A stretch of 64,000 nucleotides of DNA from Rhizobium esperanzae (GTDB lineage: Bacteria > Pseudomonadota > Alphaproteobacteria > Rhizobiales > Rhizobiaceae). The stretch covers positions 62,001 to 126,000 of the forward strand of contig NZ_JACIFY010000001.1 of assembly GCF_014197615.1 (NCBI RefSeq), written 5' to 3'. The stretch's first letter is position 1. The number at the start of each line of letters is the position of its first letter. The translations under genes were made by a program, and so were the position numbers. Of the stretch, positions 1 through 8,371 are shown in pieces. The notes beneath the pieces were generated by a model. That model was given only the letters and a program-made list of their open reading frames with translations, was not told the DNA's origin and ran no database searches.

Positions 1-13
1 AATTAGGACGGGC

Positions 14-631
14 ATGCGCAACTGGCTCGGCAATGACGGCAACTGGATCGTGGCGGGACTGGCGGCGGCCGTCACCGTGCCGCTCTTGAGCCTTGTCGCC
101 GGCATGCCCTTCCGGATCGCTGCCATCATCGCCCTTCTGGTCTTTGCCGGCCTCGTCATTCTGTTGGCGCCACGCCGGTTGTTCGAAGGGCTCGATATCA
201 AAAGCATCGGCAGCGGGCGCATCGCCTTTGCCCGCGACCTGCTGGAAGCCGCCATTCCCTCTGCTGAGAGGCTGGAGGCAGCCGCCGACAGGATCAGCGA
301 TCGGAAGATGGCAACCGCAGTCCGTCATCTTGCCGAAATCGCCGCCGATGTCTTTCGCAAGGTCGAGGCCAAGCCGGAGAGCGCCAATGCCGTGCGGCGG
401 TTCCTCTCTTATTATTTGCCGCGTGCGGCCGAGGTGGCGGAAGGTTTTGCCGTCATCGAGGCCAAACGCGTCCCCGACCCCAGGCAGTTGGAGGAGGTCC
501 GCACCGTGCTGGTCAAGCTCGAAGAAGCCTTCGTCCATTATGCCGACAGTCTGGTCGACGAGGCGCTCGGCACGCTCGACACCGATCTGCGCCTCATTCA
601 GGCATCGCTCAAAGAGGATATCGGACGCTGA
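14..631 (+). CDS. XpaC-like membrane protein (5-bromo-4-chloroindolyl phosphate hydrolysis family)
   Basis: 205 aa. Two hydrophobic segments lie at about residues 12-30 and 33-52. The rest is a soluble, helix-rich domain with many Ala, Glu and Arg, ending in a Leu-rich C-terminus (LRLIQASLKEDIGR). That layout resembles the XpaC family, named for 5-bromo-4-chloroindolyl phosphate hydrolysis, whose biochemical role is not settled; relatives often sit with tellurite-resistance (TelA) genes, but none is visible here. The stop overlaps the next start by one base (TGATG), so the two genes are probably translationally coupled. The start has an AGGACG stretch just upstream. Family assignment is by overall resemblance; the coding call is firm. 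Confidence 0.6.
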   Translation: MRNWLGNDGNWIVAGLAAAVTVPLLSLVAGMPFRIAAIIALLVFAGLVILLAPRRLFEGLDIKSIGSGRIAFARDLLEAAIPSAERLEAAADRISDRKMATAVRHLAEIAADVFRKVEAKPESANAVRRFLSYYLPRAAEVAEGFAVIEAKRVPDPRQLEEVRTVLVKLEEAFVHYADSLVDEALGTLDTDLRLIQASLKEDIGR

Positions 632-1737
632 TGGCCCTTTCTCGTCGCGCCTTTGGAGTGGGACTGCTCGGAGCCGGTGTCGTCGGCACCGGCGGTTATT
701 TCGCTGTCCGGGATCGGCCGGAATTGCAGGGTCTGCTCGGCACCCGTACGACACTGTTCGGCTTCGTCGGCGGTGAGAAAGAGCCTTTTCTCGCCGACCC
801 GGACGTTATCAAGGCGCTCGGCGCCTACGGATTGACTTTGGACAGCCGCGTCGCCGGCTCCGTCGAGATGGTGCGCGAACAGGCGTTGCTGTCGCAGCAT
901 CCGCAATTTCTCTGGCCGTCCTCCTCGATCATGGTCGATCTCGCCAGGCAGAACGGCATCGGCATCCGCAACGACCGCGTCGTGCTGAATACGCCGATCG
1001 TCGTCTATTCCTGGCAGCCCGTGGTCGACGGACTGATGAAAGCCGGATTGGTGACGATGACCGGCGAAGGCCATTATCAGCTTGACCTCAAGGCGCTGCT
1101 CGATGCGATCCTTGCCGGCGCCGACTGGTCGAAACTCGGTGTCAATTCGCTCTATGGCCGCGCCCGGATCGTCTCGACCGATCCCAACCGCTCCAATTCC
1201 GGCTTCATGTTCGCAGGGCTGGTGCTCAGCCTTTTCAGCGGCAATGTGGCGACGGCAGGCGATCTTGCGACCTTCGGCGGCAAGGTGCAGCCGATCTTCC
1301 GCAACATGGGCTTCAAGTCGCCATCGTCGGGCAAGCTGTTCGACCAGTATCTGGCCGGCGGCCTTGGCGGCGAGCCGATGATCGTCGGCTATGAGAATCA
1401 GCTGGTCGAATGGATCCTCGCCGATCCCACGCGCTGGGACCGCATCAAGGCGAGTGCGGGCGCAAAGCCGGTGGTGCTCTATCCGCGTCCGACCGTCTAT
1501 TCCGCACACCCGCTGATCGCCGTCGACGAGAGCGCCAACAGGCTGATCGAGGCGCTGGCGAGCCCGAGGCTGCAGGAACTCGCCTGGACGAGGCACGGGT
1601 TCCGCGGTCCGCTGGGGGCCGTCAGCGGCAATGCGGATGGCGCCGTATCCGGCCTGTTGCCGGCCGAGGTCGATGCCGTCCTGCCGATGCCCGACGCCGG
1701 CGTTATGCTGTCGCTGCTGTCGATGTTGGCAGGCTGA
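631..1737 (+). CDS. Putative Tat-exported protein of unknown function
   Basis: 368 aa. The N-terminus MALSRRAFGVGLLGAG has a twin-arginine-like motif (SRRAFG, residues 4-9) followed by a hydrophobic stretch to about residue 22, suggesting export through Tat. The remainder looks like a two-lobed periplasmic binding fold: LNTPIVVYSW around residue 115 and STDPNRSNSG around residue 185 resemble the segments that line ligand pockets in solute-binding proteins. It starts on the last base of the XpaC-like gene's stop, so the pair probably works together at the membrane. No ABC permease or ATPase adjoins it inside the window. I do not recognise a named family. Confidence 0.6.
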   Translation: MALSRRAFGVGLLGAGVVGTGGYFAVRDRPELQGLLGTRTTLFGFVGGEKEPFLADPDVIKALGAYGLTLDSRVAGSVEMVREQALLSQHPQFLWPSSSIMVDLARQNGIGIRNDRVVLNTPIVVYSWQPVVDGLMKAGLVTMTGEGHYQLDLKALLDAILAGADWSKLGVNSLYGRARIVSTDPNRSNSGFMFAGLVLSLFSGNVATAGDLATFGGKVQPIFRNMGFKSPSSGKLFDQYLAGGLGGEPMIVGYENQLVEWILADPTRWDRIKASAGAKPVVLYPRPTVYSAHPLIAVDESANRLIEALASPRLQELAWTRHGFRGPLGAVSGNADGAVSGLLPAEVDAVLPMPDAGVMLSLLSMLAG

Positions 1738-1923
1738 GGCGAATGACGTCGGATTTTTTGGCATAAGCCTTGCTTTTGCGCCAAATCGAATGTAAGGGCA
1801 CCACCATTCCACACGTAAGGCATGGGATTGTCCGGGAGAAATCCGGATTGTTCCGCCCGGTGGCATTCTCGAAGAGGATGCTGTTCGCCTTGCGGAGGTT
1901 CAACCGGAAAAGGATAAAAAGGC

Positions 1924-2691
1924 ATGGCATTGCCCGATTTCTCTATGCGCCAGCTTCTCGAAGCAGGCGTCCACTTCGGCCACCAGACGCACCGCTGGAA
2001 CCCGAAGATGAAGCCGTATATCTTCGGCGATCGCAACAACATCCACATCATCGATCTGGCCCAGACCGTTCCGATGCTGTCGCGCGCCCTTCAGGTCGTC
2101 AGCGACACCGTTGCCCGCGGCGGCCGTGTTCTCTTCGTCGGCACCAAGCGCCAGGCGTCTGAGATCATTGCCGACAGCGCCAAGCGCTCGGCCCAGTACT
2201 ACGTCAACTCGCGCTGGCTCGGCGGCATGATGACGAACTGGAAGACGATCTCCAACTCGATCCAGCGCCTGCGCAAGCTCGATGAGATCCTCAACGGCGA
2301 AGCCCAGGGCTTCACCAAGAAGGAACGCCTGAACCTCGAGCGCGAGCGCGAAAAGCTCGACAAGGCTCTCGGCGGTATCCGCGATATGGGCGGCACGCCG
2401 GACCTGATGTTCATCATCGACACCAACAAGGAAAAGATCGCGATCGACGAAGCCAAGCGCCTCGGCATCCCGGTCGTTGCCATCATCGATTCGAACTGCG
2501 ATCCGGACCTGATCGACTATCCGATCCCGGGTAACGACGACGCATCGCGCGCCATCGCTCTTTACTGCGAGCTGATCTCCCGCGCCGCCATCGACGGCAT
2601 CGCGCGTCAGCAGAGCTCTTCCGGCCGCGATCTCGGCGCATCCTCCGAAGTTCCGGTCGAGCCGGCTCTCGAGGAAGCAGCCGAAGGCTGA
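1924..2691 (+). CDS. rpsB: 30S ribosomal protein S2
   Basis: 255 aa, normal length for S2, a late-assembling protein of the 30S head-platform junction that is needed to bind S1. Recognisable blocks are the N-terminal [15 protein letters not shown] (residues 8-22), [18 protein letters not shown], the [13 protein letters not shown] segment near residue 97, and [11 protein letters not shown]. The coiled-coil arm (residues ~110-145) is rich in Glu, Lys and Arg. It leads rpsB-tsf, the usual bacterial pairing, and lies 240 bp ahead of tsf with a hairpin in between. The start is the ATG preceded by AAAAAGG. Confidence 0.97.
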
Positions 2692-2740
2692 TGAAAGCGG
2701 GCGGATCGAAAGCTCCGCCAAAGCTTACAGAGACTGGGGA

Positions 2741-2776
2741 AAGGCCGCTCGCGACTCATCGAAGTTCGGCGGCCTT
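2741..2776 (+). terminator. Hairpin in the rpsB-tsf spacer (possible attenuator)
   Basis: AAGGCCGC at 2741-2748 pairs perfectly with GCGGCCTT at 2769-2776 around a 20-nt loop. It lies 50 bp after the rpsB stop and 158 bp before tsf. The downstream bases are not a T run, so it fits partial attenuation or an RNA-processing stem better than full termination. In other bacteria rpsB transcripts are partly terminated before tsf; that comparison is an inference here. Confidence 0.4.
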
Positions 2777-2933
2777 GCCTGTTTCAGGGCGAAGGCGTCA
2801 GGCGCTTCGCCAGATCAAGTTTCGTTATGACGCGTCTTCATCACGCTGTCATACATACAGGTACATTTCGTGCCTCAATCCGGTGCCGAGCCGCGCTTTG
2901 CGGTCCACCGTATAAACCGACAAGAGGAAGCTA

Positions 2934-3860
2934 ATGAGCGAGATTACGGCTGCAATGGTGAAGGAACTGCGCGAAAAGACCGGCGCAGGCATGATGGACT
3001 GCAAGAAGGCTCTTGCTGAAACCGGCGGCGACATGGAAGCGGCGATCGACTGGCTGCGCGCCAAGGGCATTGCCAAGGCCGACAAGAAGTCCGGCCGTAC
3101 CGCTGCCGAAGGCCTCGTCGGCGTTTCGAGCCAGGGCACCAAGGCCGTTGTCGTCGAAGTCAATTCCGAAACCGACTTCGTCGCCCGTAACGATGCCTTC
3201 CAGGATCTCGTCCGCGGCATCGCCAAGGTCGCCGTCTCCACGAGCGGCACCGTCGACGCTGTTGCGGCCGCAGCCTACCCGGCATCCGGCAAGTCGGTTT
3301 CCGACACGATCAAGGACGCGATCGCAACCATCGGCGAGAACATGAATCTCCGCCGGTCGGTCGCCCTCTCCGTCGAGGACGGCGTCGTCGCCACCTATAT
3401 CCACAATGCTGTTTCCGACGGCCTCGGCAAGCTCGGCGTTCTCGTTGCCCTGAAGTCGAGCGGCGACAAGGAAGCCCTGAATGCAATCGGCCGCCAGGTC
3501 GCCATGCACATCGCCGCCACGGCGCCGCTGGCGATCCGCCCGGAAGAAGTCGATGCCGCCGTCGCCGAGCGCGAGCGCAACGTCTTCATCGAGCAGTCGC
3601 GCGCTTCCGGCAAGCCGGATAACATCATCGAGAAGATGGTCGACGGCCGCATGCGCAAGTTCTTCGAGGAAGTCGCTCTTCTCTCGCAGGCTTTCGTCAT
3701 CAATCCCGACCTGACCGTTGCAGCCGCCATCAAGGAAGCTGAAAAGGCCGTCGGCGCGCCGATCGAAGTCGCCGGCATGGCCCGTCTCCTGCTCGGCGAA
3801 GGCGTCGAGAAGGAAGAGACCGATTTCGCGGCTGAAGTTGCGGCTGCCGTCAAGGGTTGA
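2934..3860 (+). CDS. tsf: Elongation factor Ts
   Basis: 308 aa, the guanine-nucleotide exchange factor for EF-Tu. The N-terminal UBA-like domain reads [19 protein letters not shown] (residues 9-27), and the core has the TDFVARN motif (near residue 80) that inserts into the EF-Tu nucleotide site. The core subdomains and the coiled-coil arm follow. The start ATG has GAGGAAG seven bases upstream. It sits between rpsB and pyrH, as in most bacteria, and is followed by a strong palindromic hairpin at 3888-3915. Confidence 0.97.
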   Translation: MSEITAAMVKELREKTGAGMMDCKKALAETGGDMEAAIDWLRAKGIAKADKKSGRTAAEGLVGVSSQGTKAVVVEVNSETDFVARNDAFQDLVRGIAKVAVSTSGTVDAVAAAAYPASGKSVSDTIKDAIATIGENMNLRRSVALSVEDGVVATYIHNAVSDGLGKLGVLVALKSSGDKEALNAIGRQVAMHIAATAPLAIRPEEVDAAVAERERNVFIEQSRASGKPDNIIEKMVDGRMRKFFEEVALLSQAFVINPDLTVAAAIKEAEKAVGAPIEVAGMARLLLGEGVEKEETDFAAEVAAAVKG

Positions 3861-3887
3861 TCTTCCAGCCATAATTGGGAAAACGCC

Positions 3888-3915
3888 AGGGCATCGCGTG
3901 ACAACGCGATGCCCT
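3888..3915 (+). terminator. Hairpin after tsf
   Basis: A perfect 11-bp stem (AGGGCATCGCG / CGCGATGCCCT) with a 6-nt loop begins 27 bp after the tsf stop and ends 40 bp before pyrH. Only a short TTCGTG follows, so it may end rpsB-tsf transcripts weakly or act as a processing stem. Confidence 0.55.
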
Positions 3916-3955
3916 TCGTGTATCGGGCATTCACGGCAATTTACGAGGAGCCAAG

Positions 3956-4678
3956 ATGTCTTTAGAGCCTGTCTATAAACGCGTTCTACTCAAGGCCTCC
4001 GGCGAAGCCCTCATGGGTAGCCAGGGCTTCGGCATCGATGTCGCGGTGGCGGACCGCATTGCATCCGATATCGCCGAGGCAAGGCACATGGGTGTGGAAG
4101 TCGGCGTCGTCGTCGGCGGCGGCAATATTTTCCGCGGTGTCGCGGTGGCGTCCAAGGGCGGCGACCGGGTCACCGGGGACCATATGGGCATGCTCGGCAC
4201 CATCATCAATGCGCTGGCGCTGGCGACTTCGCTGCGCAAGCTGAACATCGATACGGTGGTGCTTTCGGCTATCTCCATGCCGGAGATCTGCGAGAGCTTT
4301 TCGCAGCGCGCAACCCTTTACCATCTGTCGATGGGACGCGTGGTGATCTTTGCCGGCGGCACCGGCAACCCCTTCTTCACCACCGATTCGGCCGCCGCCC
4401 TGCGCGCTGCCGAAATGGGGGCGCAAGCGATCTTCAAGGGTACGCAGGTGGACGGTATCTACAGTGCCGACCCGAAGAAATATCCCGATGCGACCCGCTT
4501 CGACCGCCTGACGCACCAGGAGGTGCTGGAGAGGGGGCTTGCGGTGATGGACGTTGCCGCCGTCGCGCTCGCCAGAGAGAATTCCATTCCGATCATCGTC
4601 TTCTCGATCCACGAGAAGGGCGGTTTTACCGAAATCTTGACGGGTGGTGGCCTCAAGACCATCGTCTCCGACAACTGA
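3956..4678 (+). CDS. pyrH: UMP kinase
   Basis: 240 aa, the bacterial hexameric UMP kinase of the amino-acid-kinase fold, which makes UDP from UMP and ATP. Signature blocks are RVLLKASGEALMG (residues 9-21), VGVVVGGGNIFRG (residues ~50-62), the GDHMGMLGTIINALAL block, GGTGNPFFTTDSAAALRA (residues ~136-153) and the ATP-site KGTQVDGIYSADPKK. The start has AGGAG eight bases upstream. It is followed by a 160-bp spacer full of palindromes before frr, rather than a tight operon junction. Confidence 0.97.
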   Translation: MSLEPVYKRVLLKASGEALMGSQGFGIDVAVADRIASDIAEARHMGVEVGVVVGGGNIFRGVAVASKGGDRVTGDHMGMLGTIINALALATSLRKLNIDTVVLSAISMPEICESFSQRATLYHLSMGRVVIFAGGTGNPFFTTDSAAALRAAEMGAQAIFKGTQVDGIYSADPKKYPDATRFDRLTHQEVLERGLAVMDVAAVALARENSIPIIVFSIHEKGGFTEILTGGGLKTIVSDN

Positions 4679-4684
4679 TATAAG

Positions 4685-4706
4685 CTGCGCCGCCTTTCCG
4701 GCGCAG
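4685..4706 (+). terminator. Hairpin after pyrH
   Basis: CTGCGCCG pairs with CGGCGCAG over a 6-nt loop (CCTTTC), beginning six bases after the pyrH stop. No T run follows directly; the next bases run into the two palindromes at 4715-4825. Confidence 0.45.
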
Positions 4707-4714
4707 TCCTCCTG

Positions 4715-4761
4715 GAACATGATGATTTTAGGCCGGTTGGCCTAAAATCTGAATCATGTTC
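4715..4761. repeat. Long palindrome in the pyrH-frr spacer
   Basis: The inner arms GATTTTAGGCC (4724-4734) and GGCCTAAAATC (4739-4749) form a perfect 11-bp stem with a 4-nt loop. Outer arms GAACATGAT (4715-4723) and ATCATGTTC (4753-4761) add nine more pairs with a small bulge. The GAACATGAT/ATCATGTTC ends resemble intergenic palindromes scattered through rhizobial genomes. Confidence 0.6.
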
Positions 4762-4775
4762 TACATTAAATAGTT

Positions 4776-4825
4776 AGAGCATGATGTTTCCCGAAAACCG
4801 CTGACACTTTTCGGCATCATGCTCT
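4776..4825. repeat. Short intergenic palindromic repeat (AGAGCATGATG type)
   Basis: The terminal inverted repeats AGAGCATGATG (4776-4786) and CATCATGCTCT (4815-4825) flank a core with a second imperfect pairing (CCGAAAA at 4791-4797 with TTTTCGG at 4809-4815). I recognise this as a common rhizobial repeat unit. It ends 17 bases before the frr start, so it forms part of the frr 5' leader. Confidence 0.6.
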
Positions 4826-4841
4826 GGACGGGAGCATCGAC

Positions 4842-5402
4842 ATGAGTGAAGGTATCGATATCAAGGAACTGAAGCGCCGCATGGACGGCGCGGTTTCCGC
4901 ATTCAAAAGCGACATCGCCTCGCTGCGCACCGGCCGTGCTTCGGCCAACATCCTCGATCCGGTCACGATCGAGGCCTATGGTTCGCGTATGCCGCTGAAC
5001 CAGGTCGCCAACATCACTGTGCCCGAGCCGCGCATGCTGTCGGTCTCCGTCTGGGACAAGTCGATGGTCGGCGCCGTCGACCGCGGCATCCGCGAATCCA
5101 ATCTCGGCCTCAACCCGATCGTCGACGGCCAGAACCTGCGTATTCCGCTGCCGGAGCTGAACGAGGAGCGCCGCAAGTCGCTCGTCAAGGTGGCTCATGA
5201 TTATGCCGAAAAGAGCAAGGTCGCGATTCGCCATGTTCGCCGCGATGGTATGGACGGCCTTAAGAAAGCCGAAAAGGATGGCGTAATCGGCCAGGACGAG
5301 GGCAGGGCGCAGTCGGAACGTGTACAGAAGATGACCGACGAGACGATTTCCGAAATCGATCGCTTGCTTGCCGAGAAGGAAAAGGAAATCATGCAGGTCT
5401 AG
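4842..5402 (+). CDS. frr: Ribosome recycling factor
   Basis: 186 aa, the expected length. With EF-G it splits post-termination ribosomes. Domain I, the three-helix bundle, is seen at both ends: [25 protein letters not shown] (abbreviated family motif ASLRTGRAS near residue 31), and [22 protein letters not shown] (RHVRRDGMD near residue 130) through the C-terminal helix. Domain II, the beta domain, spans about residues 32-105 ([28 protein letters not shown]). The ATG follows a GGGAG at suitable spacing. The spacer from pyrH carries palindromic repeats. Confidence 0.97.
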   Translation: MSEGIDIKELKRRMDGAVSAFKSDIASLRTGRASANILDPVTIEAYGSRMPLNQVANITVPEPRMLSVSVWDKSMVGAVDRGIRESNLGLNPIVDGQNLRIPLPELNEERRKSLVKVAHDYAEKSKVAIRHVRRDGMDGLKKAEKDGVIGQDEGRAQSERVQKMTDETISEIDRLLAEKEKEIMQV

Positions 5403-5439
5403 TGGATCTGTGCCTTTGCCTGGAAAGACCGGACGGGAA

Positions 5440-6183
5440 ATGTCGGAATCTGTATTTGTGACTGTGCCAGAGCATGTTGCCATCATCATGGACGGCAATG
5501 GCCGTTGGGCCAAGCAGCGCGGCCTGCCGCGCACGATGGGCCATCGCAAGGGCGTCGAGGCGGTCCGCGAGACAGTTCGCGCCGCCGGCGCGGCCGGTAT
5601 AAAATATCTGACCCTCTTTGCCTTCTCCTCGGAGAACTGGCGTCGGCCGGAGGCCGAAGTCTCCGATCTGCTCGGTCTGCTCAAGGCTTTCATCCGGCGC
5701 GACCTTGCCGAGCTTCATCGCCAGAATGTGCGCATCAAGGTGATCGGCGACCGCCACAGCCTGCGCAGCGACATTCTCGGCCTGTTGCTCGAGGCGGAGG
5801 AAACGACCAAGGACAATACGGCGCTGACGCTCGTCATCGCCTTCAATTACGGTTCGAGGGACGAGATTTCCCGCGCTGTGGTGAGCCTGGCGAAGGACGT
5901 CGAGGCCGGCCGCCTGAGGGCGCAGGACATCACGTCATCGCTGATCGATGCCCGTCTCGACACGGCAGGCATCCCTGATCCCGACCTCATCATCCGCACC
6001 AGCGGCGAGGAGCGGCTGTCGAACTTCCTCCTCTGGCAGGCCGCCTATTCGGAATTTATCTTCCTTCCGGAATACTGGCCGGATTTCAGTCCCGAGATCT
6101 TCCGCCAGGCGCTCGAGAAATTCGCCTCCCGCGACCGGCGCTTCGGCGGCCTGTCGTCGCAGGCAGCCGCGGTCGGCACCTGA
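5440..6183 (+). CDS. uppS: Isoprenyl transferase (undecaprenyl diphosphate synthase)
   Basis: 247 aa. It condenses eight isopentenyl units onto farnesyl diphosphate to make the C55 carrier for peptidoglycan and LPS sugars. The Mg-binding Asp lies in [18 protein letters not shown] (residues ~10-27). [26 protein letters not shown] and the C-terminal [20 protein letters not shown] and [12 protein letters not shown] motifs follow. I chose ATG 5440 because the upstream ATG 5368 lies inside frr and adds 24 residues unlike the family. The stop at 6183 overlaps the cdsA start by one base. Confidence 0.95.
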   Translation: MSESVFVTVPEHVAIIMDGNGRWAKQRGLPRTMGHRKGVEAVRETVRAAGAAGIKYLTLFAFSSENWRRPEAEVSDLLGLLKAFIRRDLAELHRQNVRIKVIGDRHSLRSDILGLLLEAEETTKDNTALTLVIAFNYGSRDEISRAVVSLAKDVEAGRLRAQDITSSLIDARLDTAGIPDPDLIIRTSGEERLSNFLLWQAAYSEFIFLPEYWPDFSPEIFRQALEKFASRDRRFGGLSSQAAAVGT

Positions 6184-7013
6184 TGCAGAGGGAATTGAAA
6201 CTCCGCATTGTTTCAGGACTTATTCTGGCGGCCATCGTTCTTGCCGCCACCTGGTATGGCGGGTTTGCCTTCCGCATCCTGGCGGCCGTGATCGGCCTGT
6301 TGATCTATTATGAATGGTCCAAGATAACGGGTATCGTGCGTGATTGGGTTTCCAATACCGTTGGCTGGATCGGCCAGGCGGCAATCGCCTCCCTCGTGCT
6401 TGTCGGCCAATTCGAATTTGCCGCCGGCATGCTGGTCGGCGTCACGGCCGTCGGCATAGCGCTGATCATCCTGCACGGCACCAGCCGCTGGTTGCCGGTC
6501 GGGCTGTTTTATGCCGGCGCCACCGGCCTGGCGCTCGCCGCCATCAGAAGCGATGATCAGCCCGGCCTTTACGCCATGCTCTTCATCTTTGCCGTCGTCT
6601 GGGCAACCGACATCCTCGCTTATTTCGTCGGCAGGGCGCTTGGCGGACCGAAGCTCGCCCCCTCGATCTCGCCGGGAAAGACATGGTCGGGCGCCATCGG
6701 CGGCGCCGTTTCGGCGGTCGCAGCCGGCGTCGTTCTTATCCACTTTCTCATTCCGGGCGCCGAAATCATTGCCGCTGGTGCAGCGCTCGTTCTCTCGGTT
6801 TGCAGCCAGTCGGGAGATCTGTTCGAATCCTTCATCAAGCGAAAATTCGGCGTCAAGGATTCAAGCCGCCTCATTCCAGGCCATGGCGGCGTCATGGACC
6901 GTGTCGACGGACTGATTTTTGCCTGTTTTTCGGCGTTCTTGCTTGCTGGAGCTTTTTCCTTGATAAAGGGAGCCGAAATGACGTCGCTCGGTGCGGCATT
7001 GTTCGGTCTCTGA
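6183..7013 (+). CDS. cdsA: Phosphatidate cytidylyltransferase
   Basis: 276 aa multispanning inner-membrane enzyme making CDP-diacylglycerol from phosphatidate and CTP. About eight hydrophobic segments are visible (for example residues 8-26, 29-45, 64-90 and 174-205). The family signature is near the C-terminus: SFIKRKFGVKDSSRLIPGHG followed by GVMDRVDG (residues ~218-245). The start overlaps the uppS stop (TGATG), indicating translational coupling. The final residues are about 30 bp from the rseP start. Confidence 0.93.
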   Translation: MQRELKLRIVSGLILAAIVLAATWYGGFAFRILAAVIGLLIYYEWSKITGIVRDWVSNTVGWIGQAAIASLVLVGQFEFAAGMLVGVTAVGIALIILHGTSRWLPVGLFYAGATGLALAAIRSDDQPGLYAMLFIFAVVWATDILAYFVGRALGGPKLAPSISPGKTWSGAIGGAVSAVAAGVVLIHFLIPGAEIIAAGAALVLSVCSQSGDLFESFIKRKFGVKDSSRLIPGHGGVMDRVDGLIFACFSAFLLAGAFSLIKGAEMTSLGAALFGL

Positions 7014-7041
7014 CGACGCGGCGGCCCGACGGAAGGAACTC

Positions 7042-8175
7042 ATGGACGTGATGGCTGGTATATACGCATTCCTGATGGGGAATATCGTCACCTTCATCCT
7101 CGTGCTCTCGTTGCTCGTCTTCGTGCATGAGATGGGTCATTACCTCGTCGGGCGCTGGAGCGGTATCCGCATCCTTGCTTTTTCCGTCGGCTTCGGCCCG
7201 GAGCTCTTCGGCTTCACGGATCGCCATGGAACGCGCTGGAAGATTTCGGTGGTCCCGCTGGGCGGCTACGTCCGTTTCTTCGGCGATGAAGATGCCTCGA
7301 GCAAGCCCGACAACGAGGGGATCGCCGCCATGTCCGAGGAGGACAGGGCGCGCTCCTTTGCCGGCGCCAAACTGTGGAAACGCGCTGCAACCGTTGCGGC
7401 GGGCCCGATCGCCAATTTTCTGCTGGCGATCGCCATCTTCACCATCCTTTTCTCCGTCTATGGCCGCACCATCGCCGATCCTGTCGTCGCCGAGGTCACG
7501 CCGGAGGGTGCGGCTGCCGCCGCCGGTGTCCTTCCAGGCGATCTCCTGGTCGCCATCGACGGCAACAAGGTCGAGACCTTCGACGACGTGCGTCGTTATG
7601 TCAGCATCCGCCCGAGCCAGAATATTGTCGTGACGATCGAGCGCGCCGGCCAGAAGCTCGATTTGCCGATGGTGCCGAAGCGCGTAGACCAGACGGACCA
7701 GTTCGGCAACAAGATCGAGATGGGCCAGATCGGCATCATCACCAACCAGCAGGCCGGCAATTTCCGCCTGCAGACCTACACGCCGCTCCAGGCGCTGCGG
7801 GAAGGCGTGATCCAGACGCGGGATATCGTCACCGGCACCTTCAAATATATCGGTAATATCTTCGCCGGAACGATGCGGGCCGACCAGCTGGGCGGGCCGA
7901 TCCGCGTGGCGCAAGCTTCGGGCCAGATGGCGTCGCTCGGTATAGGCGCGGTGTTGCAGCTTGCCGCCATGCTGTCGGTTTCGATAGGATTGCTTAACCT
8001 GATGCCGGTTCCGGTACTTGATGGCGGCCATCTGATGTTCTATGCGGTGGAAGCGGTGAGGGGCAAACCCTTGGGCTCTGCGGCCCAGGAAATTGCATTT
8101 CGCATCGGCCTGGCGATGATACTGACATTGATGGTCTTCACGACCTGGAACGACATTGGCTCCTGGATAGGGTAA
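7042..8175 (+). CDS. rseP: Site-2 zinc metalloprotease RseP
   Basis: 377 aa intramembrane protease that cuts transmembrane anti-sigma factors and remnant signal peptides. The zinc motif HEMGH is in the first membrane helix (H29, E30, H33). A PDZ domain covers about residues 145-215 (PEGAAAAAGVLPGDLLVAIDG). The second catalytic motif NLMPVPVLDGGH is near residues 318-329, within the third membrane segment. I start at ATG 7042, which has GGAAGGA eight bases before it. ATG 6991 lies inside cdsA and gives an unrelated extension. The position between cdsA and bamA is the standard envelope cluster. Confidence 0.95.
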   Translation: MDVMAGIYAFLMGNIVTFILVLSLLVFVHEMGHYLVGRWSGIRILAFSVGFGPELFGFTDRHGTRWKISVVPLGGYVRFFGDEDASSKPDNEGIAAMSEEDRARSFAGAKLWKRAATVAAGPIANFLLAIAIFTILFSVYGRTIADPVVAEVTPEGAAAAAGVLPGDLLVAIDGNKVETFDDVRRYVSIRPSQNIVVTIERAGQKLDLPMVPKRVDQTDQFGNKIEMGQIGIITNQQAGNFRLQTYTPLQALREGVIQTRDIVTGTFKYIGNIFAGTMRADQLGGPIRVAQASGQMASLGIGAVLQLAAMLSVSIGLLNLMPVPVLDGGHLMFYAVEAVRGKPLGSAAQEIAFRIGLAMILTLMVFTTWNDIGSWIG

Positions 8176-8371
8176 ACGAGCAAGGCTAGCGAATTACTAT
8201 TTATTTACGATGTTTCAAGGCTGTAGTGGCGAATGGGTCACGCTTGCAAATGAAGTAAACAGAAATTAACGGCCTCGCTTGCTTGTATGTCAAAAGCGGG
8301 TAAAACGACACACGTGACCGGAATCGGGTTCTCCCGTGGATGGGACGAGGGAAACAAAGGTAATAGGTGAA

